A stretch of 64,000 nucleotides of DNA from Zhengitettix transpicula (taxonomy: Eukaryota > Arthropoda > Insecta > Orthoptera > Tetrigidae), in the NCBI GenBank assembly GCA_037074705.1, contig CM073593.1:108750238-108814237 (forward strand), written 5' to 3'. A program made the translations under genes and the position numbers. Shown piece after piece: positions 10,688 to 23,639 of this stretch; the first letter of the stretch is position 1; each line of letters opens with the position of its first letter. The notes under the pieces are model-generated. The model ran no database searches. It worked only from the letters and a program-made list of their open reading frames with translations, and was not told the origin of the DNA.

Positions 10688-11410
10688 TTGTTTTTAGGGT
10701 AACAGGCTACATGAGGGTAATCCACATGGTGGCAACCCCCCTTTTAATAGCAAAGGAAGGAATTTGAAAGAGGGGATGTGGAAGGGTAGAGGAAGGTAGC
10801 CATGGTTTAACTAGGGCCTCCGGGCTATGGTTTAAGGATCCTACCCGGCAATTCGCCTAAAAGTAATGCAGGGAGAACCCTAAAAAAACCTGCATCAGAT
10901 AGGTCGGGCATTGGGTACTTGTCCCACGCCCTTCCGATAGCGGGAAAAGAGTTTAGTTTTTTATTTAGGACAACTGGCTACATGAGGGTTATCCACATAG
11001 TGGCAACTCCCCTTTAATAGCATAGGAAGGGATTTGAAAGGGGGTGCGGAAGGGTAGAGTTTGCTGTGGGGACGCAGCTTACCCCTCGCCATGCCTTGGC
11101 CTGTTTATGAGGCAGCTGGCCGACTATTCCAATAGGAATAGCGGACAACTCTTGCCGTATGCCCAAGGTCTGCGACCCCGGAACATACACCTCTCAAAAC
11201 AGACCGAGGTGCCTCGGCATGTGGGAACCTTAGTTCAAAAAAAACCAGAGAGATGTGAGAGCATCCCCAAAGGTAGCCCCCGCCAGAGCTCTCTGGGAAG
11301 GTTCACCTGCGAGAAATCCTCTCGCAGGCTTCCTTCGCCGTGGTGCCTGGACACTTATTTGGCGTTATTAAATAACAATAACAGGACCTGCCTGAGAGAG
11401 TAAGGCACGG
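10688..11410 (-). mobile_element. two adjacent family A copies
   Basis: 10688-10950 and 10955-11410 each begin (on plus) with a T-run and an aggguaaCAGGCTACATGAGG-like end. The first stops where the second starts, suggesting insertion of one near the end of the other. Confidence 0.65.
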
Positions 11411-11504
11411 GGAGGATTTCTTTTAAATAATTAAACGAAATGTGCCAAAGTGGGCTTGATTCAATCAAATAATTATAACTGGTGTATTTTCGTAAATTGT
11501 AATG

Positions 11505-11625
11505 ATTCTTTAAACCCGATAGTGCGTTAAAAAGAGAATGAAATTCTCCACAACTTTCCTCCTATGAGAAATTAGTGTAGGAGCGGCCATTGTGGAGACA
11601 TCAGGAGTTACACCTTCATAAGGGT
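11505..11625 (+). mobile_element. family B fragment
   Basis: AAAGAGAATGAAATTCTCC and GAGCGGCCATTGTGGAGACA match the centre of family B, diverged. Confidence 0.45.
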
Positions 11626-13164
11626 TAGTTTTTAATTTAAATATAATTTAATAATACTTAAGGCAAGTAAGTAAAATAATTTTCTGTTCTCTTGGGACAA
11701 AGAGACCTCAAGCGCCTTTCGTAACGTTTAAAACAGGCTGCAGGATAGGAGAACGTGACAGGACGTGACCTCAGAGCGCAGGACAGTGACGTGATGAAGA
11801 GTGTCTCTGGACGACATTGGCAGGTAGAGTCGCACACTGTTGGCACTTGTCGTTAAATAACGTGACAGCGGGGCTCCAGATCAACCACGACACTCACTCT
11901 AATAAAATATTATCTTCTCCACAGTTAACCAGGGGGAATAAATACACTTGCACATGTGTATGTGGACATGTATTACGCTGTATTTCATTTACGGAACCGA
12001 CCGGGGGGTTGGGGGGGATTTTTTGCTGACTGATGACGCATGAGATATCAATTTACCGCCGAGAACACTTTCATTAACAACCTGAATGCGACACGCACAC
12101 ACACACACACGCACACAGAGATAAATCAAACCTTCCCCGTGCGACTAATTTAGTGGTGGCCGCCGCCGCTCTGTGACGTCGATTACCGTCTGTTATTGAC
12201 ATTAGATTAAATGCATAATTAAGTCCGGGAAAAATAAATTACCTTCTGGAGTTTGTTTCTTTATTTTTACATTAATTTTAAAACTGAGGCCGTTGGTGTG
12301 GAAAACTTTTGATCCTGCCAGGAAAATATTGCGTTTGTACTTCACTTAAATTAAGTAAATTTCTTTTTTTAAAAAAAATCCCCCGGCTGGTGAAGACCAG
12401 CGTGAACCACGTTTTCATTAAATGTGTCTTGATTTACTTGAATTTAAATTACGGACGAACGTAATCGTCAATAAGCATTAATTATACGTTTAATGGATAT
12501 TGTTAGGGGGTAGATAAACTGTTAACGACCCTTTTAATTGAAGAGACAATCAGTTGCATGCGTAAATAATCAACAAGGAGCAAGTCCTGGGGGTCGAAGC
12601 GGATTAATGGAAACTTTTTATACGTTATCCTTTACTCTCCCAGTCCCGTCTTTGCAGACTCCAGGAAAATATCAAATAACAGACCGTGAAGCAGACGAGG
12701 TCATAAGGTGAACAGAATTACTGTTACAAAGAGGAATGAATTATAAAGAATACATTAATAACAAAAATACTACAATTCAATAAACAATTGAAGAATCTAA
12801 GGAGAAAAATATTCCGTAGCGTCCATTGTCCTTATTTTAAATATGTACGTCATAAATTAATTTCAATGTGACCATTGAAGTGGATGCTTACATATTAAAA
12901 AATATTTATTTATTTTGAATAATTTTCAGTCCTCGTATTCTTGATGTTAATTTAGTAACACATTCCAACCCCATCCCCCTCCACCCCTTCACTATTTTTA
13001 TATTAAAAAAATTAAAACTGATTATTTCCAACCCCCGTCTCTTGTTCTCAGTTGCCGGAAATTCGATAAATCGTAACAAAAACAGTTTGAGAATTAAAGA
13101 AGCAACCCTCGTAGTTTCAAATTTTCAACGATTTTATTTAAATTCGTCAGCCTTTTTCCCCCCA
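11626..13164 (-). other. tetraspanin intron 1, no feature seen
   Basis: AT-rich DNA with a short CA run near 12093. Confidence 0.6.
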
Positions 13165-13693
13165 GGAATGGTCTGCGAGGGACGTTCTCTCGCAGGCAGA
13201 ACCTTGTAGGAGAGATACGAAGGGGCTACCTTTGGGGATGCCTCCTCCTCTCTCCGTTTTTGAACTAAGGGTCCCACAAGCAAAGGCCTGTTCTGAGATG
13301 TGTATGTTCCGGGGTCACAGACCTTGGGCATATGGTAAGAGTTGTTCGTTATTCCCATTGGAATAGTCGGCCAGCTGCCTCCTAAACTGGTCGAGGCACG
13401 GAGAAGGGAATGCTGCGTCCCCACAGAAACCCTCCTCTCGCGCCATCCAGGGAAGAGCGTGGGACAAGTACCCAATGCCCGACCTACCTGATGCAGGTTT
13501 TTCTAGGGTTTTCCCTGCATTTCTTTAGGCGAATGCCGGGTAGGATCCTTAAACTATAGCCCGGGGGCCCTAGTTAACCCTTGGCTACCTTCCTCTACCC
13601 TTCCGCACCCCCCTTTCAAATCCCTTTCCTATGCTATTAAAGGGGGAGTTGCCCAACGTGGATTACCCTCCTGCAGCCTGGTACCCTAAAACA
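13165..13693 (+). mobile_element. family A retroposon, near full length
   Basis: Starts in GTTCTCTCGCAGGCAGAACC and ends TGGTACCCTAAAAC. Flanked by C-rich runs of uncertain origin. Confidence 0.7.
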
Positions 13694-14011
13694 ATTTTTT
13701 TCCCCCAGACGTTTTCGTCCCAATATACGACCATTAATCATCTATAAAGATATTATTCACGCATTGACAATTAGGACATTACAAGTCAACTTGTTTTTTT
13801 TTCACATCTACGTCAATTATTAATTAATTAATATTAACTTGTTGTTTTAAGAATTTTATTGTTTCAAGGACTGAATGTATTTTGTTTTGATTATCCATGA
13901 GATGATTAAATAATTTTATTTGTTAAAGGAGTGAAGTCGTGCTGTTTTAATTATTAATTATCTATTAGTGGGGAAAAAATCCTGGCATTGTATTTAATAA
14001 TTAGTCCGTTT

Positions 14012-14055
14012 TACACCTGATGAAGTCGTCCTAAATCAAGCACGAAACGTATGTG
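14012..14055 (+). ncRNA. hammerhead-like motif with both core boxes
   Basis: CTGATGA (14017-14023) and GAAAC (14044-14048) are intact. Stem I pairs TTTTACAC with GTGAAAAT at seven of eight positions. Stem II is weak, and the stem III/cleavage segment (GUAU) looks shortened, so it is probably inactive. Confidence 0.5.
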
Positions 14056-14150
14056 AAAATTATTAGTTATCTTTATCTGACTTAAACATAATTATAAATG
14101 TAAGAACACTGTCAGGAAAATAATCAAATAAATAAAGCAGAGTGTTTGTT

Positions 14151-14151
<1 letters not shown>

Positions 14152-14213
<62 letters not shown>

Positions 14214-14905
14214 TTGTATGCTCTACTCCAGTCGAGAAAATTTTGTACACGGGTTCTTTGAGACCAGGAAACAAACACTGTCGGGGTGAGACGCGTCTAC
14301 CATCCCCAGAAGCGGGGCGGAAATATTTAAAACATGCTAAAACAGTCGATATTTACAGGGTCAAAGATATTCGTAGTGTTTCTACCGATGTTATCTGACA
14401 ACAACATAATCGGAACGGAGCACTCTTAGGGTTGGGGGTGGACGCGTATTACTAGAAAATAACGCTAATACAATCAATATTGGAGTCAAATCAAGTTTTA
14501 TGCATGTAGCAGAGTTTAATGATGACATTCAATTCGCCATTTACCCCCCACCCCCGCCCAGGGGCGCGGCTACACGGGGGAAGAATTTTTCCAACTGGTT
14601 AAATGGTCGATATTTGCGTGGAACAAATAACTGTTGAGGTCAAAGACGTTTATAAAATATCTACCGATGGTTTTTGTAAAATTTCAACCCCTTTCGGCAC
14701 GAGAGCTAAGCACACATAGGGGGGTGGGGGTGGGAATATTCGAACAATGTAACAGGCCGACAACACATTTAATGATAGGGGTCGAGTTGCGTTACATAAA
14801 AATAACCTAAAGGATCCCTAGATTGGAGTCAAATCGGGGGTGGGGGGGGGGGTGGTTATGGATGAATGACATCTCGGGCAACGCCGGGCACCCCCAAGCT
14901 AGTTT
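14152..14905 (-). mobile_element. family C retroposon with long (TA)n tail
   Basis: The minus-strand copy runs from its 5' end (GGGTGCCCGGCGTTGCCCG near 14890) to a TA tail at 14154-14214. The internal CACCCCC and CCGAAAGGGGTTGAAAT blocks are shared with other copies. Confidence 0.65.
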
Positions 14906-16394
14906 ATTAATAAAGAAGAATTTGACACAAGTATTAAAAAATGATTTTTATTAAAATATTAAGATTTATTCCACTGTGTTTAATTTTTAATATTTTTTAG
15001 TTAATAATAAATTATTTAGGACTAATATGGCGGGTCTTCATACGTTTATAACAGCGGAAACAATATTTTTATCAACCATATTGATATTTTTCTGATTAAT
15101 GGCGACATATTTGGATTTATTTTAGTTTAATTAAATTCCATAATCTTTTAAAAGGCAAATTATGTCACTTTAATGTTGTTACATGTCGTAAATGGATTAT
15201 TAAGTCTTTTAAGTGATCAGCTTTATTTATTTATTCTAAAGAAGTTTCAACGTGAATAGAGAGAGAGTAATTTTTTTTTAAAAAAATATTTACCTTTAGC
15301 TCTTTAAAAACGTGTCAGTCCCCCACAATTATTATTCCGCCACTTCTCATTTTCTTTTTATTGGTTGTTAGAGGAGCTGAGGGAGGGGGTGGTTTTTCGT
15401 CCCCCCTCACACCGTCCTCTTTCTAGTGTCTGCATTTAATTAGTATTCGAGCAGGAAATTAGACTTTCAATTTTGCAATTTCCTTTTTCAAACCGCAAGA
15501 AAAAAAAATGTAACTAATTTTTCACTCCCTCTCTTTCTTTTTTTATGACTGTAAAATAATTTTCAACTATAATTTCGTTTGTTTGATTGCCTTTTTCCTT
15601 CAGTAAAGGACACAGAACGTGGCTCGTGAATTTACATGAAAATTCTTCGGTTTTTGTGTTTACGAGAGGGGAGATAAAAGTAGAGGGAGTTGACAGACTC
15701 GGAAAATTATATTAATCAGAAATTTAAAATACTGTCAAAATTCTATAAAGAAATTTATGGGATACTTGTAATGAGATTTACCGCAGAAAAGGAAATCAGA
15801 ACTTGATACAAAAATGGAAAATTAATAATAAGAAAAAATACAGAGAAAACAAGTGATGATATAAATACCACACTTCTTTTGTCTGCATTTGGCTGTCTTT
15901 CTCAATTAGTAGTGCTCAATTAGTAGTGCTGTAATAATTGATTTAATTAATCGTGTAAACATTCCAGAGATTACGCCAAGAATTGATTAACTTCGACAGA
16001 TCGATATTTAAATCGGAGAATATAAGTCGCAGACGATCCAGCACGGATTACGTACATCTAAAAGGGACTAATGAGGTCAGCATTTTTATTTTCTAAAAAA
16101 TTATATCACTCACGTGTGACTGTATCGATGTATATATATCGATTTCTCCATGCTGTGGGATATTCACGGCTTCAATGAGAGCAAGATAAGCTTATAATAA
16201 TCATTGGAAGCTTGCGACAGGATTTTATGGGTCAAATAAACAGTAAAAGTCGTAATGGCGACATTAATATTTTTTTTTCTGTCTTACGTCATCGGACGTA
16301 TTCCATGGAATTTCCTCCTGTTGTGTTGCGGGTCGGTTTAACCCCTCATTGCGTGTTATATATATATATATACATTTATATATATATATATATA
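14906..16394 (-). other. tetraspanin intron 1, no feature seen
   Basis: AT-rich. A short duplicated CTCAATTAGTAGTG near 15901 is the only local structure noted. Confidence 0.6.
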
Positions 16395-16395
16395 T
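16362..16395 (+). repeat. (TA)n microsatellite
   Basis: Two TA runs separated by CATT. Confidence 0.9.
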
Positions 16396-16740
16396 TATAA
16401 ACTAAATTTGTTAAGATGAATTTTTGTGACTACTACACGGTAAAAATAAGCAAAAAAAGTTGGGTATAATTTTTTATGTTATTATTTGAACATTTTAATT
16501 ATGTTGTGAAGAAAATATGTAACATGTAGGTTCTGGTCATTAATCTACAACTTCATGTTTTTAATCTTTTATTTTTTCTATTTGTAAATAAGAATTTGGG
16601 TACAGTGAAATTAAATTAAATTTAAAGTATACGAAATAAAATATTTATTTATTGAAAATCAGTGAAAAATAAAAAGTATTGATGAAATTAACAAAAATTG
16701 TGATGAAAAATACAAATTTATTAAAATAATTCCAACTCTC
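16395..16740 (+). mobile_element. family D 5' part
   Basis: Matches the first half of 31937-32610 (for example TTATTTGAACATTTTAATTATGTTG). It is separated from further D sequence (17565 onward) by the family A pair. Confidence 0.45.
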
Positions 16741-16770
16741 TCTCTCTCTCTCTACATATATATATATATT

Positions 16771-17560
16771 GTTTAGGGGAACAGGCTACATGAGGGTAAT
16801 CCACATGGTGGCAACTCCCCTTTAATAGCATAGGAAGGGATTTGAAAGGGGGGATGCGGAAGTGTAGAGGAAGGTAGCCAAGGGTTAACTAGGGGCCCCC
16901 GGGCTATAGTTTAAGGATCCTACCCGGCAATTCGTCTGAAGAAATGCAGCGAAAACCATAGAAAAACCTGCATCAGGTAGGTCGGGAATTTTGTACCTGT
17001 CCCACGCCCTTCCCTGGATGGCGGGAGAGGAGTTTTCTGTGGGGACGTAGCAGCTGGCCGACTATTCCAATAGAGAGCTCTGGCGGGGGCTACCTTTGGG
17101 GATGCCTTTTCCTCTCCGATTTTTTAACTAAGGTTCCCACATGCCGAGGCCTGTTTTGAGAGGTGTATGTTTCCGGGGTCACCGATCTTGGGCATACGGT
17201 AAGAGTTGTCCTCTTTTCCTATTGGAATAGTTGGTCAGCTGCCTCCTAAATTGGTCAAGGCACGGCGAGGGGAAAGCTGCGTCCCCACAGCAAACTCCTC
17301 TCCCGCCATCCAGGGAAGGGCGTGGGACAAGTACCAAATGCCCGACCTACCTGAAGCAGGTTTTTCTAGATTTTTCCCTGCATTATTTTTTTGCGAATGC
17401 TCGGTAGGATCCTTAAACCATAGCCCGGGGGCCCCTAGTTAACCCTTGGCTACCTTCCTCCACCCTTCCGAATCCCCCCTTTCAAATCCCTTTCCTATGC
17501 TATTAAAGGGGAGTTGCCACTATGTGGATTACCCTCATGTAGCCTCTCTACACCCCCCAA
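16771..17560. mobile_element. head-to-head pair of family A copies nested in a family D element
   Basis: 16771-17072 is in the minus orientation and 17073-17560 in the plus orientation, joined inside their bodies. Family D sequence lies on both sides (to 16740 and from about 17565). Confidence 0.6.
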
Positions 17561-17845
17561 AAAAACCAAATATTATTAGGTCTGATTTATCAATAATTCT
17601 TTTAGGGCGACTTCAAGTTTGTAAAATATAGGAATTAATAACATAATTATTTGTAACGTTTTTAAGAACAATTACAAATTTAATTTTTTTCATTTTAAGA
17701 ACAATCACAAATTTATTTTAATGTTTTGTCTAAAGTTTTTTGAGACATTGAACGAAAAATTTATGAAAAGGTAATTAATCATAATTAGCTGAGAATTAAA
17801 ACAACGTTTAACACACACGAAGTCACACATGATGATGCTTTAAAA

Positions 17846-18265
17846 TTAACCCTTTATTCCATGATGATAATTTAGTATTTTATTTAAAAATCAAATTGTT
17901 TAAGATGTAATTTTGTGAATAAAATTCGGCAAAAAATATCAAACGTGACCGAAGTGATTTTGGTTGCTGACGTTGCACCTAATTAGGTCTGACTTATCAA
18001 GAATTCACATTAATTAGATGATTATGATTTTAGTGTAATTACAATACCCTGACAATGACGCTTAAATTTTATTTCTTGATCAAACATACAGAAAATAAAT
18101 ACCGAGGGGTAGAAAAATCTGTTCATTGGGGTTGACTGACAGAAAGCTCGGACAGGCACGTTTTCTTGATATCTGCATCACAATTTATCTCCCTTAGAAA
18201 CCAACAGATGTCTCTGGGGGTGAAACTAAATGTTATAAATGCTGCACTAGGCTCTAAAGGGTTAA
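17846..18265 (+). mobile_element. piggyBac-like MITE (family D)
   Basis: About 420 bp, bounded by TTAA (17846-17849 and 18262-18265) with inverted ends TTAACCCTTTA and TAAAGGGTTAA. A TTAA target and CCCTTTR ends are characteristic of piggyBac-type elements. It contains TTAGGTCTGACTTATCAAGA, shared with the longer copy at 31937. No transposase frame. Confidence 0.65.
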
Positions 18266-18532
18266 GCTGATTAAGAGGAGGTGGTGTGTTTCTCTCGCCC
18301 CCCCCCCGCCCCCCTCCTCCTTTGATACGGGTTTTGTTACTGTCAGAAACTGCGAAAGTGCAGATGACGTGTGAAGACAAACTGGCGGAGAGTCACAAAC
18401 AAATGACAGCTGTCGCGGAAATGTGCTGTTGGTTTTTTTCCCCTGCTACACCACGACCCGTGCGAAGGGCAGGAAGACCGATGGACGTTAACTGGAATGC
18501 GGAAAATGGTTTCCTCAACTGCCGCGGAAGGT

Positions 18533-18534
<2 letters not shown>

Positions 18535-18571
<37 letters not shown>
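18535..18571 (+). repeat. (CA)n microsatellite
   Basis: About 18 CA units. Confidence 0.95.
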
Positions 18572-18572
<1 letters not shown>

Positions 18573-19789
18573 AATGGAATTTACGTGAATGTATAGAAAA
18601 GGAGTTTAGCTTGATTCGAACACACAGAGGAGGGGAAAAGCTGGAAATATAAAGGACTAATCTCTGAAAAGGATACAGCGGGGAGGGGGGGAGGGGGGGG
18701 AGTAGTAGAGCGAGAATGGCAAAGTAGAATTTAATGATTAGAAAAAATAGATTGGGAAACGAACGACCGAGCGAACATCTTTAAAACAGAACATAAATCC
18801 TTTAAGTTGATCTACATTTAACCACGGGGAAAAAAGTGGGACTACAGCAGAGAAGTCTGGTGGTAAAATTCACAAGCATTTCATTCGGAGTCAAAGGTAA
18901 AAATTTTTTACAAAGTAGGAAATAATGAAGTACGACCGAAAAAGATCAGTCAGAATAAATTAATTAAAATCCACGCTGTAAAGTTAAACAAATCCCAGTT
19001 TTGAAATAAATATGAAAGTAAAACGCTACGTTTCGTATCCAATATTTCGGGACTTTTCAGGTGATGTGTCTGTAGAAATGGTTGAATATCCACACAGAAA
19101 AGTCGAAATTTTGATTAACGTTGTTGGGTTTAACATTCAAGAGGTAAATAATTAATGGAAAAGAATAGGATAAAAAGAGGGAGAAGAAACGTCCTGTTAA
19201 TTAAGGGAGAGTTGATATATATATATATAATGTTTACGCAAACAAACGCCAGGTTCCCTCGAGATTAGGTCCTGTGTCACCCGGAAAATCCATTAAAGCG
19301 AATAGTCGGTTTATTTAAATACTTTAAGGTCCTTTGGAGTTGTTTTTTTGTGTGTTTTAAGAGACTTGGTCCTTTTATAGGCGACGGTAGCTCTGGTGGT
19401 GATCTTGGAGGCATCCGCGTCCATTAAAGAGACGCGCAGCAATTACCACGACTGAGTAGTTCGACGCGGCTAATAATAATGGAGGACACTATTAGAGCGT
19501 GTCGGTGACGCGCTCCCTCAACAATAAACAACACACACACACGCACACGCGCGCGCGGAACATCCATATGCAAGGCCGTGAAGCGTCAAGGGTGCAACAC
19601 TCCCCCAGTCAGGGACGATCAGCAAACAAAACACGCGAGTGATGACTTTAGAAGGCACTTGTCGCGAGCGTTAGGGTACAAGAGAAATTATCTACACACA
19701 CACGCACACACAAAACAGACGAAATTTGTAAAATACTAAGTTATAAATAGTCGTTAAATTCTTAAATAGAATTGTTTTTTTAAAAAGCA
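18572..19789 (-). other. tetraspanin intron 1, no gene seen
   Basis: G runs near 18680. 19380-19640 is richer in GC with CA/CG-rich runs; no exon could be supported. Confidence 0.5.
19022..19068 (-). ncRNA. hammerhead-like motif, decayed
   Basis: The minus strand reads CACCTGAAAAGTCCCG, a short loop, then GGATACGAAACGTAG. Core box 1 has G8 changed to A. Stem II GUCC/GGAUAC pairs with one bulge, and GAAAC is intact. Confidence 0.4.
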
Positions 19790-20095
19790 CTTTTTTTAGG
19801 GTAACAGGCTACATGAGGGTAATCCACATGGTGGCATCTCCTCTTTAACAGCATAGGAAGGGTTTTGAAAGGGGGAATGCGGAAGGGTAGAGGAAGGCAG
19901 CCAAGGGGTTAACTAGGGGCCCCGAGCTATGATTTAAGGATCCTACCCGGCAATTCACCTAAAAGTGATGCAGGGAAAACCCTATAAAAACCTGCATCAG
20001 GTAGGTCGGGCATTGGGTACTTGTCCCACGCCCTTCCCTGGATGTCGGGGGAGAGGTTAGCTGTGAGGTCGCAGCATTCCCCTCTCCGTAAACAC
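19790..20095 (-). mobile_element. family A copy, 5' truncated
   Basis: The conserved 3' end is at 19790 (TTTTTTTAGGGTAACAGG on plus) and the truncated end at CCCTCTCCG near 20088. Confidence 0.65.
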
Positions 20096-20307
20096 ATTTA
20101 TTTACGTTATATGTATATATATATTAACATACAACGACGACAGCACGCGAGTGACGTCAGTTGAAAAACTTGAAGTGTGTTCTGTTAAAATAAAAAAAAA
20201 GTCTGTTAAACCTGTAATACTCTTAGCAACGGGGAAAAATAATCTCTCTGGAGCATTGGGAGAAATGCAGTCAATATATACATATGGAGATGAACGTCAT
20301 TACTAAA

Positions 20308-20372
20308 ATTTCTCTCTCTCTCTCCCTCTCTCTCCCCCTCTCTCTCTTTCTCTCTCTCTGCCCCTCTATATA
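20308..20372 (+). repeat. (TC)n microsatellite
   Basis: TC run with CCCC interruptions. Confidence 0.95.
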
Positions 20373-20559
20373 TATAAATGAAATTTTGGTGAGTTGTTGA
20401 GCGCACGCACCTCCTGTTTCGAAGGTTGCTGTCGGCCTTTCGAAGCGTAAGAAAATTCCCAACGGGGTGAAATTTGGAGACATGCTACAATGGCCGAATT
20501 TAGCGTCGATTAATTACTTTTATGGGTCTATGTGATTAATAGTTTATGTACAGTTATTT

Positions 20560-20900
20560 TTAGTGTAAAGTTTTTACCCTTAAAGCACCACTAAGGGAAG
20601 GGGTGGAGACGCGTTACATAAAAATAACGCGAAAGAACCGAGATTGGTGTCCAATCCGGGGTTATAGAAGTCACTGACGTTCAGTGTGTCAGGTAAGTTG
20701 TAGATCAGCCCCTAGAAGTCTGTGTGTGTGTGTGTGCGCGCGTCTATGTGGGGGTGAAATTTTAAAACATTCTAAAACGGTCGTTTTTAACGTCTATTAA
20801 TTATTTTTCGGGTTGATTAGGTTAATAGTTTCTTTTTCAGATGTTTTAGATTTTAATTTCAACCCCTTAAAGCACTAATTAGGAAGGGGGTTGAAATGAA
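20560..20900 (-). mobile_element. partial, diverged family C copies
   Basis: Two partial blocks with AATAACGCGAAAGAACCGAG and AATTTCAACCCCTTAAAGCA, resembling family C. The middle contains a (GT)n run. Confidence 0.45.
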
Positions 20901-21750
20901 CTTCTAAAAAATTAAAAATGGAAAACTTTTAATTCCAAAAAAATATTTGATTATTATTTATAGTAATTTAAAGCACTGCAGTAACAAACGATACAGAAGA
21001 ATTCCATTCCAGTGTGGAGGTTTTTCACCACTGTACGGGGGTGACATTTTTTCCGTTGTTGGATAAAAGCCTCCGCGTTGTTGACACCTGACCGGATCAC
21101 GCACACACGCACACACATTCCCCTGGGGTTCCAGCTTGGTCGTTCCACTTCGTCACCGAGATCGAATTGCTTGTCCCGGGGGTTGGGGGGGGGGAAACCA
21201 CCGACAATATTGTCGAAACGTAATCACCCGCAGTCGTCGATTCACCGTCGCCTTTTAGAGACTCTTTACGAAGCAACGGAGCTTAGACTTGGCAACACGG
21301 GAGAGGGGCCACGCCCCGCAAGGCGTAATTACTAATTAAGGCACGTCGACGTCTTCCTTAAGTCGTACCTCCAATTACAAACGGACAAAGGCGGGAGTGA
21401 GCAAGAGTTGCGTGACCTTTTGTAAAAGGCGGGGATGAGGATCGGCTAAACCTTGGATTCGACGCTGTAAGGGCACGTGACGTCATAAAACCACCCCCGC
21501 CCTTGGAAATGACTCAGTTACATCGTCAGATAAGGAAATAATAAACTATTACAAATGAAGGAATCAGGCCTAATTTTGCATAAATATATTTTAAAAAACA
21601 TAGGATTTCATACTTGAAATGAAAAATTTACGTCTGATTGAAATATAATAATAATAAAGTTAGCCAAATACAGACAAAATAAGTGATAATACAAGGACCA
21701 CACAGCGATTCCTTGTTGCTTTCTTCAGGTGCAGAAAATAATATGTAAGA
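20901..21750 (-). other. tetraspanin intron 1, no gene seen
   Basis: GC-richer patch 21080-21330 with a G9 run; otherwise ordinary. Confidence 0.5.
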
Positions 21751-21756
21751 GCCGAG

Positions 21757-22300
21757 AGAGAGAGACAGAGGAGAGACAGAGAGACACAGAGAGAGACACA
21801 GAGAGAGACACAGGAGAGACACAGAGAGAGACACAGGAGAGACACAGGAGAGACAGAGAGAGACACAGAGAGAGACACAGAGAGAGACACAGAGAGAGAC
21901 ACAGAGAGAGACACAGAGAGAGACAGAGAGAGAGACACAGGAGAGACAGAGAGAGACACAGAGAGAGACACAGAGAGAGAAACAGAGAGAGACAGAGAGA
22001 GACACAGAGAGAGACACAGAGGGAGAGACACAGAGGGAGAGACACAGAGGGAGAGAGACACAGAGGGAGAGAGACACAGAGGGAGAGAGACACAGAGGGA
22101 GAGAGACACAGAGGGAGAGAGACACAGAGGGAGAGAGACACAGAGGGAGAGAGACACAGAGGGAGAGAGACACAGAGGGAGAGAGACACAGAGGGAGAGA
22201 GACACAGAGGGAGAGAGACACAGAGGGAGAGAGACACAGAGGGAGAGAGACACAGAGAGAGAGACAGAGAGAGAGAGAGACAGAGAGAGAGAACCGGAAA
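21757..22300 (+). repeat. GAGAGACACA minisatellite
   Basis: First half mixed GAGAGACACAG units; from about 22015 regular 14- then 16-bp units (GGGAGAGAGACACAGA). It is open in several frames only because of its composition. Confidence 0.9.
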
Positions 22301-22364
22301 GGCTTTTGAGTTTTGCCACCTGAGTCGTGCAGTTGCCTCTCTCTAAATCTCTCCAAGTCTCTCT

Positions 22365-22441
22365 ATAAATCAGAAATAATATATAATAGGGCTTAATATA
22401 GTAATTACAGGCTTGAGAAGTCAGAGATAATATATAATAGT
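22365..22441 (-). repeat. detached inverted copy of the 51-bp satellite
   Basis: About 1.5 units in the opposite orientation (AATAATATATAATAGGGC, GTAATTACAGGCTTGAGAAG), 1.2 kb from the main array. Confidence 0.75.
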
Positions 22442-23639
22442 GGTTCATCTGAAATTTATCCTTGACGTGTTGGAGAATTATTAAGTCCAGTGTTTGTGTT
22501 TTATTGAACTTGGACAAGGATCCCCCATCAAGATCTTTGCTTTCACAGAGAAATGTTATTTTTTGGCCTGTCAGAGGATTTATTTTTCTGTGTGAAAGTG
22601 TAATATATTATTGGGTGGTCTTTGGAGGTGTCGACGCCCAAGGTGCTGAAGGAGAAGCACGACGTGTTGCGATGTTGCCAGGCGTCATGCATTGCGAATT
22701 AATATCGATCATGAGAGCTGGGAGGAGGTCATGTCATATGTATGCATGTCGTGTCACCTCTGGAGGCTACAACGGTCTCTCTGTGTGATGAGACTTATTC
22801 CCTTTGAAATCACAACGAATCACGGTGCTGAAAGAGGAAAAGAAAGGCTCGGAGATGACGTCACAGGCGCTGGATAGGGAGATACACGGAGACGACATCT
22901 AACGGTTTAATTAATATGGCTGTATTAATACAATTACTACGGAGAGGTGACCAAAGTTTTACTGTCACTCACATCAATACATAAAACAGAAAAAGAGACA
23001 GAGGTTCATTCATATTCACAGCGTTGACGCGGGAGCAAGAGAGGGCCACTGGCGCCGTCATTGACACAAGTGCGGGTTGTCGTAGTGGTCATATTTCCTA
23101 TTATTTTCAGACCGGTGGGCGGGGGGGGGGGGCGGGGAGAAGATTTACCTTCCTAATATGACTGAAGAAAGACCTGGATCGAATTCTGTTGTTTATATTC
23201 TACCAAATTTATCTCATCCCATTTTCTGAATAGGAGAAAAAGGTGCCGCTGTCCCTTTCCGACTCAGACTGACCATTTTAAGATACGAAAACGTCATTAT
23301 TAAATACTTAATACGGCGCAGAAAATTTAATCTTCGCCTCAGATAAAAGTCTTAAATTAAATGAGTAAAATAGGACCAAAATCTCTTATAATTAAGCCAC
23401 ATTGGTAAAATTTCCAACCATTTGTCATTGTCGTTTTATCTATTTCTGGTTAATCTTCGATTATCACTTCATATTTTTGAACCTTTGTTTCTACTATGTA
23501 ATTTTTTTTGTATTCACAAGTCCATGCGTAGCTGTACAATTTAATTGTCTGTTCTTTGGCCTTTTTTGCTGCATTTAAACAATTCGGACGTAAAGAGTTA
23601 AATTAATAATTAATTAATGACAATAATATTATATTAAAC
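22442..23639 (-). other. tetraspanin intron 1, no gene seen
   Basis: Unique-looking DNA; G11 run near 23120. No splice-bounded frame recognised. Confidence 0.5.

Noticed and set aside
21628..22517. Long open frames on both strands (up to 285 codons) of Ser/Leu/Cys or Arg/Glu/Thr repeats
   Set aside because: They come entirely from the GAGAGACACA minisatellite, are open in several frames at once, and have no domain.
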